From Umezawaea sp042738955 (GTDB taxonomy: Bacteria; Actinomycetota; Actinomycetes; Mycobacteriales; Pseudonocardiaceae), in contig NZ_JBHYHC010000023.1 in assembly GCF_042738955.1 (NCBI RefSeq), positions 30,021 to 94,020 on the forward strand: a stretch of 64,000 nucleotides of DNA, given 5' to 3'. How positions within the stretch are numbered: position 1 is the first letter of the stretch; each line of letters starts with the position of its first letter. The position numbers and the translations under genes were made by a program. The notes beneath the pieces were generated by a model that had not been told where the DNA came from, did no database searches, and saw nothing but the letters and a program-made list of their open reading frames with translations. Of this stretch, positions 8,198-17,258 are shown in pieces.

Positions 8198-9145
8198 TCA
8201 CTTCAGGTCTAGCCGCATTCCGACGTCGCGGCCTCCTTCGATGTCGCGCACCTCCAACATGGTCTCGCACAGGCCAGCGTTGTTGATCTTGCTGGTGAGC
8301 TCGTAGTCGTCGCCGTTTGCGCGGTCGAGTCCGATGGACTCGAAGTAGACATCGCGGCCGATCGGCATCACGACCGTGTGCCGGGCGAAACGGATCGTAG
8401 TCGGGAAGCACAGGACGAAGTCGTCGGCGCAATCCCCTCGGACGAGCGGAAGGCATCGTGCGGGCCAGTGGAGTTCGGCCGCCATTCCGATCGTGTCACC
8501 CCGCTTGGCGGGCTCCCGGAGGTGCGTGACCACTTCGACTCTGTTCCGACTAATCCAGGACCACGTCATGTCCGACCTCGTGCCACCTTCCTGGCCAACA
8601 GTCAGGCTGCGCACCTTGATCTTCACCTTTCGGCGGAGCCGATCGGGCCACCCTTCCCAGTTCGGCCCGTTCCAGAAGCTGAAGAAATCGAGAAGTTCGC
8701 ATTCGACCACAGCCTCGCAGCTGATCGTGTGCGTCGTGTCCCCATTCGCCGAGATGACAGTGAGCTCATCCCACTCGACGACGCTCCACGCATGGTTGTA
8801 GCGTTCCCTGAGCGCGCCGCAATAATGGCGGATCAATCGTCGGTCCAGCTCAGTTCTGCGATGCCATTCGGTCCGATTGACCACCAGCACGATGAACAGC
8901 CCGAGCACACCGAGACCTGCGACGACAATGGCACCCGCCTTGATCGCAGCACTCCCCAACAACGCGCTGAGCAGCCCGGCGAACGCGAGAATTCCCAGCG
9001 CCCCCTCGATGACGCCAATCATTCCGACGTGCACCACATAGTCCTGCAACCACTCGACGAAGGCTCCGAGCATCGAAGTCGACCTGCGAGCGACAGACCT
9101 GACCCCGGACTTCGACGTGGTGGCACTGGTGATCGTCGGCCGCAC
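8198..9145 (-). CDS. Unknown two-TM membrane protein
   Basis: 315 residues. The start is GTG at 9145 because GGAGGAGG lies 7 bases upstream; a longer frame reaches 9241 without a site. A basic, Ser/Thr-rich N-terminus is followed by two hydrophobic helices (about residues 42-62 and 68-89). A soluble region of about 225 residues follows, rich in W, R and D, with predicted beta character and Cys residues scattered singly. I recognise no family. Codon use is less GC-extreme than in the neighbours, which may indicate recent acquisition. It is convergent with the DUF6510 gene. Confidence 0.6.
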   Translation of the reverse strand: MRPTITSATTSKSGVRSVARRSTSMLGAFVEWLQDYVVHVGMIGVIEGALGILAFAGLLSALLGSAAIKAGAIVVAGLGVLGLFIVLVVNRTEWHRRTELDRRLIRHYCGALRERYNHAWSVVEWDELTVISANGDTTHTISCEAVVECELLDFFSFWNGPNWEGWPDRLRRKVKIKVRSLTVGQEGGTRSDMTWSWISRNRVEVVTHLREPAKRGDTIGMAAELHWPARCLPLVRGDCADDFVLCFPTTIRFARHTVVMPIGRDVYFESIGLDRANGDDYELTSKINNAGLCETMLEVRDIEGGRDVGMRLDLK

Positions 9146-9865
9146 CTCAGCACCTCCTCCGGCAGGCCAGACCCGCGACAACCAGAGGGTATGACGATCA
9201 TCCACAAGCTCGGAGAAGTTCCCCCCAATGGCCACTGTCACCTTGCGCCGCCCCGGTGACAGCTCACCAAACCGGGCCCTGAGGCGTTATGATCGGTTGT
9301 TTGACTCCGCAGGCTTCAGAGCGGTTCACGTTCCCCTAAATGAAGGGAAACAGCTTCGAAGGATGCCCGAAAGACCTTTCGACCGCACTAATGCGGACAC
9401 CGTGAGGCCATTTGCCTCATTACACCGATGACACGCACTGATACCCCACTCCACACGTTCGGAGCAGCGGGTCCGGAAATGTCGGGATGCCGCCTAGATC
9501 AGCCGACACCCCGACACCTCAGGACCGGGCAAGCCGGTTAGGCGGACACAGCAACGGTTGCGCGACTACTTCTTGCCGCCCCCGCCATCACTGCCACTTT
9601 CGCCACCGGTCAACCTGTTCACGTTGTTCCTCATTCACTCATCGCGAGCATTTCCACAGAAAGCACAGAGCTGATGGAAGTTGGTTAAACATCCAACTGA
9701 CCGTGCTAAACCACCGATGTTCGCGGCGGCGCAGGAACCTTAACAGTGCACTGATCCACGGCTCTCGACAGGCGCAAGTTCCACACGAGACAAACCAACA
9801 CGAACGGGTGCCGGAAACCGCACGACCTTCGTTGCGGAACGCCACCACGGCGAATGCGGCGGGGT
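9146..9865. other. 720-bp non-coding stretch with lower GC and several hairpins
   Basis: No frame here has coding character. It must hold the promoter of the minus-strand gene starting at 9145. TATGAT at 9288-9293 on the plus strand is a possible -10 without a good -35. A run of small perfect hairpins lies at 9368-9419, and a 7-bp inverted repeat, TGTCGGG/CCCGACA, lies near 9480-9525. I cannot assign a known RNA family. Confidence 0.5.
9368..9419. ncRNA. Candidate structured RNA: three consecutive perfect hairpins
   Basis: CGAAA-gacc-TTTCG (9368-9381), CCGCA-ctaa-TGCGG (9383-9396) and TGAGGC-cattt-GCCTCA (9403-9419) follow one another with 1- and 6-base gaps, all with 4-5 base loops. Such a series is unusual in random sequence. 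The strand and boundaries are unknown; this is a candidate only. Confidence 0.3.
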
Positions 9866-9893
9866 GGGGACACGGGTGCGAGCCCGTGTCCCC
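9866..9893 (-). terminator. Terminator hairpin after ABC exporter operon
   Basis: GGGGACACGGG and CCCGTGTCCCC form a perfect 11-bp stem with a 6-base loop, starting 9 bases after the stop of the exporter gene at 9902. There is no strong T-run, as is common in actinobacteria. Confidence 0.7.
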
Positions 9894-9901
9894 GGTTCCC
9901 G

Positions 9902-11761
9902 TCAGGTCGTTGCCGCGAACTGGGCCGAGTACAGGCGGAAGTACGCGCCTTCCGCTGCCAGGAGTTCGTCGTGGGTGCCCTGTTCCACGATCCTGCCCGC
10001 CTCCATCACGAGGATGAGGTCGGCGTCGCGGATCGTGGAGAGGCGGTGGGCGATGACGAAGCTGGTGCGGGACGAGCGCAGGGCCGCCATCGCGTGCTGC
10101 ACCAACGATTCCGTGCGGGTGTCGACGGAGCTGGTGGCCTCGTCCAGGATGAGCAGCGACGGGCTGGCCAGGAAGGCCCTCGCGATCGTCAACAGCTGCT
10201 TCTCGCCCGCGCTGACGTTCGTGCCCTCCTCGTCGATCACGGTGTCGTAGCCGTCCGGCAGGGTCCGGACGAAGCGGTCGACGAAGGTCGCCTTGGCGGC
10301 CTCCACGATCTGCTCGTCGGTCGCGTCCGGCCTGCCGTAGGCGATGTTGTCGCGGATCGTGCCGCCGAACAGCCACGTGTCCTGGAGGACCATGCCGATC
10401 TGCGACCGCAGGTCCTCGCGGCGCAGCCGGGTGATGTCCACGCCGTCCAGCGTGATCGTGCCCGCGTCCAGCTCGTAGAACCGCATGACCAGGTTGACGA
10501 GCGTGGTCTTGCCCGCGCCGGTCGGGCCGACGATCGCCACGGTCTGGCCCGGTTCGGCGACCAGCGACAGGTGCTCGATCAGCGGCTGCTCCGGGCGGTA
10601 GGAGAAGCTCACGTCGGTGAACTCGACCCGGCCGCGCCGTTCGGCGGGCAGGGACGCGTCGGCCGGGTCGGGTGACTGCTCCTCGGCGTCCAGCAGTTCG
10701 AACACGCGCTCGGCCGAGGCGACGCCGGACTGCATCAGGTTCGCCATCGACGCGACCTGGGTCAGCGGTTGGGTGAACTGGCGCGAGTACTGGAGGAACG
10801 CCTGCACCTCGCCGAGGCTCATCGTGCCGGACGTGATGCGCAGGCCGCCGACCACGGCGACGACGACGTAGCTGAGGTTGGACAGGAACATCATCGACGG
10901 CATGATCAGCCCCGAGATGAACTGCGCGCCCAGCGCCGCGCCGTACAGCTCGTCGTTGCGGAGCTTGAACTCCGCCTCGGACTCCTTCTGCCGCCCGAAC
11001 ACCTTCACGACCTGGTGGCCGGTGAACGACTCCTCGATGTGCGCGTTGAGCACGCCGGTGTGCTTCCACTGCGCCATGAACAGCTTCTGCGACCGCTTGC
11101 CGATCCGGGCCGTGACGAACACCGACACCGGGATCACCAACAACGCGATCACCGCCAGCAACGGGGAGATCGAGATCATCATCCCCAGCACGCCGATCAC
11201 CGTCAGCAGCGACACCAAGAGCTGGCTCAACGTCTGCTGCACGGTCGAGGCGACGTTGTCGATGTCGTTGGTCGCCCGCGACAGCAGCTCGCCGCGCGGC
11301 TGGCCGTCGAAGTAGCGCAGCGGCAACCGGTGCAGCTTCGCCTCGACGTCCGCGCGCAGCGCGAACACCACGCGCTGCACCACGCCGTTGAGGAGCCTGC
11401 CCTGCGCCCAGCCGAACAGCGACGACGTCACGTACAGCGCCATCACCCACGTCAGCACGCCGCCGAGCGCGGCGAAGTCGATGCCCGCGCCCGGAATGCC
11501 GCGGGCCCGGCCGATGACGCCGTCGAAGATGATGTCCGTCGCGTGCCCGAGGATCTTCGGTCCCGCCACGGAGAAGCCGACGCTCGTCACGCCGAGCGCG
11601 ACGACGGCGGCGAAGTACAGCCGTTCGGGGCGCATCCGGGCGACGAGCCGCTTCGCGGACGGGCCGAACTCCTTGGCCTTGCCGACGGGCATGCCCATGC
11701 CGGGCATCCCGCGGCCCATCGGGGACGGCTGCGGGCGGGGGGTCGTGGTCGTGGTGCTCAT
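9902..11761 (-). CDS. ABC exporter half-transporter, ATPase-competent subunit
   Basis: 619 residues from ATG at 11761, overlapping the stop of the upstream subunit by 4 bases (ATGA). A Met/Gly/Pro-rich N-terminal tail (about 25 residues) precedes a six-helix ABC membrane domain and a nucleotide-binding domain. The latter has Walker A GPTGAGKTT, Walker B LLILDEATSSVD with the catalytic Glu, and an altered signature NVSAGEKQ in place of SGGQ. Together with its partner this fits an asymmetric heterodimeric exporter (TM287/288 or LmrCD type) for drugs or lipids. It probably forms one operon under the divergent TetR gene. The first half of the long open frame upstream of 11761 is a shadow of the partner gene. 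Confidence 0.88.
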   Translation of the reverse strand: MSTTTTTPRPQPSPMGRGMPGMGMPVGKAKEFGPSAKRLVARMRPERLYFAAVVALGVTSVGFSVAGPKILGHATDIIFDGVIGRARGIPGAGIDFAALGGVLTWVMALYVTSSLFGWAQGRLLNGVVQRVVFALRADVEAKLHRLPLRYFDGQPRGELLSRATNDIDNVASTVQQTLSQLLVSLLTVIGVLGMMISISPLLAVIALLVIPVSVFVTARIGKRSQKLFMAQWKHTGVLNAHIEESFTGHQVVKVFGRQKESEAEFKLRNDELYGAALGAQFISGLIMPSMMFLSNLSYVVVAVVGGLRITSGTMSLGEVQAFLQYSRQFTQPLTQVASMANLMQSGVASAERVFELLDAEEQSPDPADASLPAERRGRVEFTDVSFSYRPEQPLIEHLSLVAEPGQTVAIVGPTGAGKTTLVNLVMRFYELDAGTITLDGVDITRLRREDLRSQIGMVLQDTWLFGGTIRDNIAYGRPDATDEQIVEAAKATFVDRFVRTLPDGYDTVIDEEGTNVSAGEKQLLTIARAFLASPSLLILDEATSSVDTRTESLVQHAMAALRSSRTSFVIAHRLSTIRDADLILVMEAGRIVEQGTHDELLAAEGAYFRLYSAQFAATT

Positions 11762-13503
11762 GCCGCCTGCTCCGGGGTCAGCTGGGACTGGACGATCTCC
11801 CGGTACGTCTGGCAGGAGTCCAGCAGGTCGTGGTGGGTGCCCGCGCCGACGACGGTGCCCTCGTCCAGCACGATGATCTGGTCGGCGTCCAGGACGGTGG
11901 TCACGCGCTGCGCCACCACGAGCACGGCCGAGCGCTGGGTGTGCGGGCGCAGGGCCGCGCGCAGCCGGGCGTCCGTGGCGAGGTCGAGCGCGGAGAACGA
12001 GTCGTCGAACAGGTAGATCTCCGGTCGGCGGACCAAGGCCCGCGCGATGCAGAGCCGCTGCCGCTGGCCGCCGGACACGTTCGTGCCGCCCTGGGCGATC
12101 GGCGCGTCCAGCCCGCCGGGCATGGCCTCGACGAACTCGCGGGCCTGCGCGATCTCCAGCGCCGCCCACAGGTCGGCGTCCGTGGCGTCCGGGTCGCCGT
12201 AGCGCAGGTTGCTCGCCACGGTGCCGGTGAACAGGTACGGCCGCTGCGGCACCAGGCCGATCTTGCTCCACAGCACGTCCGGGTCCAGGTCGCGCACGTC
12301 CACGCCGTCCACCAGCACGCTGCCGTCGGTGGCGTCGATCAGCCGGGGGATGAGCGAGACCAGCGTGGTCTTGCCGGTGCCGGTGCTGCCGACGATCGCG
12401 GTGGTCTTGCCCATCTCCACCGTGAACGACACGTCGTGCAGCACGGGCTCGGCCGCGCCGGGGTAGCGGAACCCGGCGCCCCGGAACTCGAGCTCGGCCC
12501 GCTTGGGCAGCTCGCGCACCGGGGCCGTGGGCGGGACGACCGACGAGTCGGTGTCCAGCACCTCGTTGATCCGCTCGGCGCACACCGACGCGCGCGGGAT
12601 CAGGGTCGCGATGAAGGTCGCCATCATCACCGACATCAGGATCTGCATGAGGTAGTTGAGGAACGCGGTCATCGAACCGATCCGCATCTCCCCCGCGTCC
12701 ACTTGGTGCGCGCCGAACCACAGGACGGCGACGCTGGAGGCGTTGAGGATCAGGATGACGGTCGGGAAGATCAACGCCTGGAGCCTGCCGACGCGCAGCG
12801 CGGTGTCGGTCAGCGTCGTGTTGGCCTCGGCGAACCGGCGGCTCTCGGCGGGCTCGCGGACGAACGCGCGCACCACGCGGATGCCGGACAGCTGCTCGCG
12901 CAGCACGCGGTTGACGTTGTCGATCCGGCCCTGCATGAGCCGGAACTGCGGCACCATCCGCGACACGATCGCGCCGATCGCCAGCAGCAGCGCGGGCACG
13001 CAGACCACGAGCAGCCACGACAGGCCGACGTCCTCGTTCAGCGCCATCACGATGCCCGCGACGCACATGATCGGGGCGGTGACGAGCATCGTGCACATCA
13101 GCACCACGAGGAGCTGCACCTGCTGCACGTCGTTGGTGGTGCGGGTGATCAGCGACGGCGGCCCGAACCCGGCGACCTCGCGGGCGGAGAACTCGCCGAC
13201 CCGGTGGAAGATCGCGGACCGGACGTCCCGGCCGAACGCCATGGCGCTGCGGGACGCGAAGTACACCGCCGCGCCCGAGCAGGCGACCTGGAGCAGCGTG
13301 ACGGCCAGCATCCACCCCCCGGTGGAGATGATGTAACCGCTGTCGCCCTTGGCCACGCCGAAGTCGATGATGTCGGCGTTGAGGCTGGGCAGGTAGAGGG
13401 ACGCGATCGTGCCGACGAGCTGGAGCACGAGCACGACCGACAGTTCGCGCCGATAAGGGCGCAGGTAGGTGACCATCAGGCGGTAGAGCAACGACGCCCC
13501 CAC
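11758..13503 (-). CDS. ABC exporter half-transporter, subunit with degenerate Walker B
   Basis: 581 residues, GTG start at 13503 with no ribosome site, so possibly a near-leaderless message. A six-helix membrane domain (residues about 10-300) precedes the ATPase domain. Walker A is GSTGTGKTT, the signature is a canonical NVSGGQRQR, and Walker B reads YLFDDSFSALD, with Asp in the place of the catalytic Glu. In heterodimeric exporters the degenerate Walker B of one subunit pairs with the degenerate signature of the other, which is what is seen here with the downstream gene. Function: export of a hydrophobic compound, substrate unknown. It is divergent from a TetR regulator 77 bases away. Confidence 0.88.
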   Translation of the reverse strand: MGASLLYRLMVTYLRPYRRELSVVLVLQLVGTIASLYLPSLNADIIDFGVAKGDSGYIISTGGWMLAVTLLQVACSGAAVYFASRSAMAFGRDVRSAIFHRVGEFSAREVAGFGPPSLITRTTNDVQQVQLLVVLMCTMLVTAPIMCVAGIVMALNEDVGLSWLLVVCVPALLLAIGAIVSRMVPQFRLMQGRIDNVNRVLREQLSGIRVVRAFVREPAESRRFAEANTTLTDTALRVGRLQALIFPTVILILNASSVAVLWFGAHQVDAGEMRIGSMTAFLNYLMQILMSVMMATFIATLIPRASVCAERINEVLDTDSSVVPPTAPVRELPKRAELEFRGAGFRYPGAAEPVLHDVSFTVEMGKTTAIVGSTGTGKTTLVSLIPRLIDATDGSVLVDGVDVRDLDPDVLWSKIGLVPQRPYLFTGTVASNLRYGDPDATDADLWAALEIAQAREFVEAMPGGLDAPIAQGGTNVSGGQRQRLCIARALVRRPEIYLFDDSFSALDLATDARLRAALRPHTQRSAVLVVAQRVTTVLDADQIIVLDEGTVVGAGTHHDLLDSCQTYREIVQSQLTPEQAA

Positions 13504-13580
13504 AGAAGAAACTTGCCGTATCTAATAAGCCGATAACGTAGGCTACCCCTCGAAGATACGCAACGTACTTAAGGGGCAGG
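13504..13580. promoter_or_regulatory. Divergent promoter region with candidate TetR operator
   Basis: TTGCCGTATCT at 13513-13523 and AGATACGCAA at 13554-13563 form an inverted repeat (CGTATCT/AGATACG perfect) with 30 bases between the arms. A TAGATA-like -10 for the exporter operon overlaps the left arm on the minus strand. AAGGGG at 13571-13576 precedes the TetR start. This is the expected target of the adjacent regulator. Confidence 0.5.
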
Positions 13581-14174
13581 GTGCCGGAACCGAAGTCGCG
13601 CCGCCGGGGAGCGCTGCTGGAGCAGGCCATCCTCGACGCCGCGTGGGCCGAACTGCGAGATGTCGGCTATGCCCGTTTCACCATCGAAGCGGTCGCGAAC
13701 CGGGCCGGTACCAGTAAACCCGTCATCTACCGGCGGTGGGCGGGCAGGGCCGAACTCGTGTTCGCGGCGTGGGGGAACCAGGCCCCGGTCCAGCACTTCC
13801 TGCCCGACAGCGGCACGCTCCGCGGCGACCTGCTCGCCCTGTTCGAGAAGATCTCGCGCCGCGCCGGGATGATGATGAACGAGGTCATCGCGGGCGTCAT
13901 GAGCGAGGCCTTCCAGCACCCGGAACTCGCCGCGCTGCTGCGCGACCGGCTGACCAACGCGCCGATCGGCGACGTCGTGCGCCGCATCGTCCAACGCGGG
14001 GTCGACCGCGGCGAGATCCCGCCCGTGGAGCTGAGCCAGCGGGTGGCCCGCCTGCCGTTCGACCTGATCCGCAACGACCTGACGCTGTGCGGCAAGTCCC
14101 TGCCCGGCGACGCCATCGCCGAACTCGTCGACGAGGTGTACCTGCCGCTGCTGCGGGGTCTCGCCGCAGACTGA
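13581..14174 (+). CDS. TetR/AcrR-family regulator of the ABC exporter
   Basis: 197 residues from GTG at 13581. An N-terminal TetR helix-turn-helix (FTIEAVANRAGTSKPVIYRR, residues about 33-52) is followed by an all-helical ligand-binding domain of the TetR_C type. It is divergent from the exporter genes and 4 bases upstream of a peptidase gene. By position it most likely represses the exporter until a substrate is bound. Confidence 0.85.
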   Translation: MPEPKSRRRGALLEQAILDAAWAELRDVGYARFTIEAVANRAGTSKPVIYRRWAGRAELVFAAWGNQAPVQHFLPDSGTLRGDLLALFEKISRRAGMMMNEVIAGVMSEAFQHPELAALLRDRLTNAPIGDVVRRIVQRGVDRGEIPPVELSQRVARLPFDLIRNDLTLCGKSLPGDAIAELVDEVYLPLLRGLAAD

Positions 14175-14178
14175 GGGC

Positions 14179-15264
14179 ATGGACTTCCTGCCGCTCGCCG
14201 AAGACCTGCTCGCCGTGCGCTCGACCGCGGACCGGCCCGACGACCTCCTCCGCGCGCTGGACCTCGTGCTGGAGGAGGTCGGCCCCGGTTTCACCGTGGA
14301 GCGCTTCGAGTCACGGGGCAAACCGAGCGCCCTGGTCTACGTCGGCCCGCGACGACCACACTTCCGGGTGATCCTGAACGGCCACCTCGACGTCGTGCCC
14401 GGCACGCCGGACCAGTTCCTCCCCCGCCGCGACGGCGACCGGCTGATCGCCCGCGGCGCGCAGGACATGAAGCTCTCCGCCCTCGTGCAGGCGCAGGTGT
14501 TCCGCGCGCTGGCCCCCACGTCCCCGGTCCCGCTCGCGCTGCAACTGGTCACCGACGAGGAGGTCGGCGGCCGCGACGGCACCGCGCACCAGGTGGCGGA
14601 GGGCGTGACCGGCGACTTCGTGGTGATCGGCGAGCACAGCGGCCTGCGCGTCGTGACCGAGTCCAAGGGCCTGGTCGGCGTCCGGCTCGACGCCACCGGC
14701 CGTGCCGCGCACAGCGCGTACCAGTGGCTCGGCGACAACGCGCTGCACACGCTGACGCGCGCGGTCGACGCCGTCCTGACGGCCTACCCGGTCGCGACCG
14801 CCGAGGCGTGGCGCACGACGGTCACCCTCGCCAGGATCACCACCACGAACCAGGCGCTCAACCAGGTCCCGTCCGACGCCACCGCGTGGCTCGACGTCCG
14901 CTTCCCGGCGGAGGACACCGACTTCACCGGCCGGACGGCCGACCAGGTGGCCGCCCACTTCACCGCCCTGTGCCCACCGGGCGTGACGGCGACCGTGAAC
15001 TCCGTGGAACCACCACATCGCGTCGTATCGGACCATTCGGACGTTCTGGCACTGCAACGGGCGGCGCGCGAACAGGGGTACACGGGCGAGTTGCTGCGCA
15101 AGCACGGCGCGGCGGACTCGCGGTTCTACTTCCAGCGGGGCGTGGACGCGGTGATCTTCGGCGTCGGCGGCGACGGACAGCACGGCCCCGACGAGTACGC
15201 CGACCTGACCACTGTGGAGCCGTACCGCCGAGCCCTAACGGCGTTCCTGACCTCGCTCACCTGA
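14179..15264 (+). CDS. M20-family metallopeptidase / deacylase
   Basis: 361 residues. Zinc-site phrases of the M20 family are all present: GHLDVVPG, RGAQDMKLSA, TDEEVGG, and HGAADSRF near the C-terminus, with the dimerisation (lid) domain between. Members remove acyl groups or amino acids (ArgE, DapE, carboxypeptidase G2 types). The gene starts 4 bases after the TetR stop, so it is probably co-transcribed with the regulator. Substrate unknown. Convergent with the next gene, 31 bases apart. Confidence 0.8.
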   Translation: MDFLPLAEDLLAVRSTADRPDDLLRALDLVLEEVGPGFTVERFESRGKPSALVYVGPRRPHFRVILNGHLDVVPGTPDQFLPRRDGDRLIARGAQDMKLSALVQAQVFRALAPTSPVPLALQLVTDEEVGGRDGTAHQVAEGVTGDFVVIGEHSGLRVVTESKGLVGVRLDATGRAAHSAYQWLGDNALHTLTRAVDAVLTAYPVATAEAWRTTVTLARITTTNQALNQVPSDATAWLDVRFPAEDTDFTGRTADQVAAHFTALCPPGVTATVNSVEPPHRVVSDHSDVLALQRAAREQGYTGELLRKHGAADSRFYFQRGVDAVIFGVGGDGQHGPDEYADLTTVEPYRRALTAFLTSLT

Positions 15265-15295
15265 GCATCCGCTCGCCGATGGCGTCCGTGGACGA

Positions 15296-16363
15296 TCACG
15301 GGGACGCCTCGACCGGAACGGCGGTCTTGACCTTCAGCGCGGGCCGGACGCCGTGCTGCACGGCGCACACCGCCCAGCCCGCCGCGACCACGCCGACCAA
15401 GCTGATCAGCCGGTACAGCACGACCACGGGCAGTGCCTGCGCGGCGGGGACACCGCCCGCGACGAACGTGAGCACGAGGGCGGCGTCGACCACGCCGATG
15501 CCGCCGGGCAGGGGCGACAGGCCCGAGGTGGTCATGCCCGCCGTGTAGGCGACGAGCAGCAGCGGGAGGGTCACGTGGACGCCGAGCGCGGTGGCGCACG
15601 CGGCGAGGCAGGCGACGTCGAGCGCCCAGTTCAGCAGCGCCAGGCCGGTGGCCGCGCTCCAGTCCCGGCCACGGGGGCGCACCGCGCCGAGTTGCGCGAC
15701 CAGGTCGTCCCACGCGGTGAGGCCGGTGTCGGCCGGGCGGCGGCGCAGCCGGTTCACCCGGCGCACGGCCCACCGACCCGCCACCACGAGGGCCTGCGGG
15801 TGGCGGACGAGTTCACGGGCGATCAGGCCCGCCGTCAGCAGGCCGAAGACCTCCAGTGCCACCTGCGTCCACCCGGCACCGCCCCCGACCAGCAGCGACG
15901 CGGAGAGGCCGATGATCACCAGCGACGCCGTCGAGACCAGTCCACCCGCCACGAGGCACCAGGTGGCGACCGCGCCGCCCGCGCCCCGGCCGCGCATCCA
16001 GCGGTAGTTGTAGGCCGTGGAGAACGCGGGCCCACCGGGCAGCGTGGCGTGCAGCGAGTTCGCGACCAGCGCCGCGGCGACCGAGTCGCGGACGGTCGCG
16101 TGGACGCCCGCCGCGCGCAGCAGCCTGCGCCGGGTGAGGGCGAACATGACCATGGACGCGGCGACCGCCAGCACGGCGAGGGCCACCCACGTCGTGTCGG
16201 CGTTGGCGAGCGAGGTCGCGGCGGTGTCCAGCGCGGGCGCGACGAGGACCGCCTCGACCACCAGCAGGACCACCACGGCGACCCCGCCGAGCAGCCGGAC
16301 GCGGCTCGCGCTCCTCGGGCGGTCCATCACCTCGGTCATGCCCCGAGCGTTCCACCCGGACAT
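15296..16363 (-). CDS. Lysylphosphatidylglycerol synthetase TM-domain / flippase-like protein
   Basis: 355 residues with about eight hydrophobic segments and the family phrases ALVANSLHATLPGGPAFSTA (residues about 100-119) and AGMTTSGLSPLPGGIGVVDA (about 285-304). The duplicated LPGG motif marks the LPG_synthase_TM / flippase-like family, and there is no synthase domain. Such proteins move or anchor lipid intermediates; the substrate is unknown. GGGAGG lies 4-5 bases before ATG 16363, supporting that start. Confidence 0.75.
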   Translation of the reverse strand: MSGWNARGMTEVMDRPRSASRVRLLGGVAVVVLLVVEAVLVAPALDTAATSLANADTTWVALAVLAVAASMVMFALTRRRLLRAAGVHATVRDSVAAALVANSLHATLPGGPAFSTAYNYRWMRGRGAGGAVATWCLVAGGLVSTASLVIIGLSASLLVGGGAGWTQVALEVFGLLTAGLIARELVRHPQALVVAGRWAVRRVNRLRRRPADTGLTAWDDLVAQLGAVRPRGRDWSAATGLALLNWALDVACLAACATALGVHVTLPLLLVAYTAGMTTSGLSPLPGGIGVVDAALVLTFVAGGVPAAQALPVVVLYRLISLVGVVAAGWAVCAVQHGVRPALKVKTAVPVEASP

Positions 16364-16448
16364 GTGGCCTCCCTGTGCGAATCCCCGCGCGATCTTCCCG
16401 CCCCCGGAGGAAACCCTTGCACACCACCAGGAGTCCGGCGAGCGACGT

Positions 16449-17258
16449 TCAGGAAATCCACAGGTTCCAGCCGAGCGCGTCCAGCACCGCCCCGCCGGTG
16501 ATCCGGCCGAGGCTCCGGTCGTCCAGGTGCGGCAACGCCTCGGCGAGGTAGGTCAGACCGTCCACGTAGGAGCACGGCAGCCGCGTCCGGTCGCTGCCCC
16601 AGAACACCCGGTCCGGGCCGAACGCGTCGACCACGAGCCGGAGGGCGACGTGCAGGTCGCGGAACGGGTACGGCTCGCGCGAGTGGCACGGCAGCGCCGA
16701 CGCCTTGACCGACGCGTTCGGGAACGCGGCCAGCGCCAGCAGGTCGGGCAGGTCGTCGAACACCTCCGGCGCGGACTCCCCCACCGGCAGGGCCAGGTGG
16801 TCGACGACCAGCCGCAGATCGGGGTGTTCACGAGCGACGGGCACGAGGGACCGGCCGGGCGCGTAGACCATCACCGGCAGGTCCGCCGCCTCCACCGCCG
16901 CCCAGAACCACGCCAGCTCGCCCCGGTCGAACGCGCCGAGCCACGGTTCGCGGTGCAGCGTGACGCGCACGCCCAGCATCCCGCCCTCCCGCCACGACGG
17001 CAGCAGCCGGGCCGACGCGGGGTCGGGCAGCGGGATCCGGCCCATCACGGCGAACCGGTCCGGGTGCAGGCGGGCGGCGGCGAGCACGACGTCGTTGCGG
17101 TCGCCCTCCCACGACGGCGGGACGAGCACCGCCCGGTCCACCCCGGCCGAGTCGAGCGCGGCCAGGGTGTCCGCGACCGTGGGCGGCACGGCGAGGTGCG
17201 CGGGTCCACGCGCCGGGTCGTGCGCGGACCACAGGTGGACCTGGGCGTCGACCAGCAT
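16449..17258 (-). CDS. Amidohydrolase 2-family protein
   Basis: 269 residues, ATG at 17258 overlapping by one base the TGA of the upstream gene (TGATG). A TIM-barrel amidohydrolase of the PF04909 type: MLVDAQVHLW at the start (QxH in place of HxH, a common variant of this subgroup), VVDHLALP around residue 155 and a late VFWGSDRTRLPCS metal-type Asp. Members hydrolyse lactones or decarboxylate acids. Last gene of the seven-gene minus-strand operon 16449-23439; the substrate of the whole pathway is unknown. Confidence 0.75.
   Translation of the reverse strand: MLVDAQVHLWSAHDPARGPAHLAVPPTVADTLAALDSAGVDRAVLVPPSWEGDRNDVVLAAARLHPDRFAVMGRIPLPDPASARLLPSWREGGMLGVRVTLHREPWLGAFDRGELAWFWAAVEAADLPVMVYAPGRSLVPVAREHPDLRLVVDHLALPVGESAPEVFDDLPDLLALAAFPNASVKASALPCHSREPYPFRDLHVALRLVVDAFGPDRVFWGSDRTRLPCSYVDGLTYLAEALPHLDDRSLGRITGGAVLDALGWNLWIS

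Noticed and set aside
9487..10017. Frame on the plus strand across the exporter terminator
   Set aside because: It runs through a terminator hairpin and into an antisense gene; composition is not protein-like.
9902..13630. One giant frame of 1242 codons that could be a fused ABC exporter
   Set aside because: Only the part from ATG 11761 has transporter sequence; the upstream part is an out-of-frame shadow of the 11758-13503 gene, and an ATGA overlap marks the real start.
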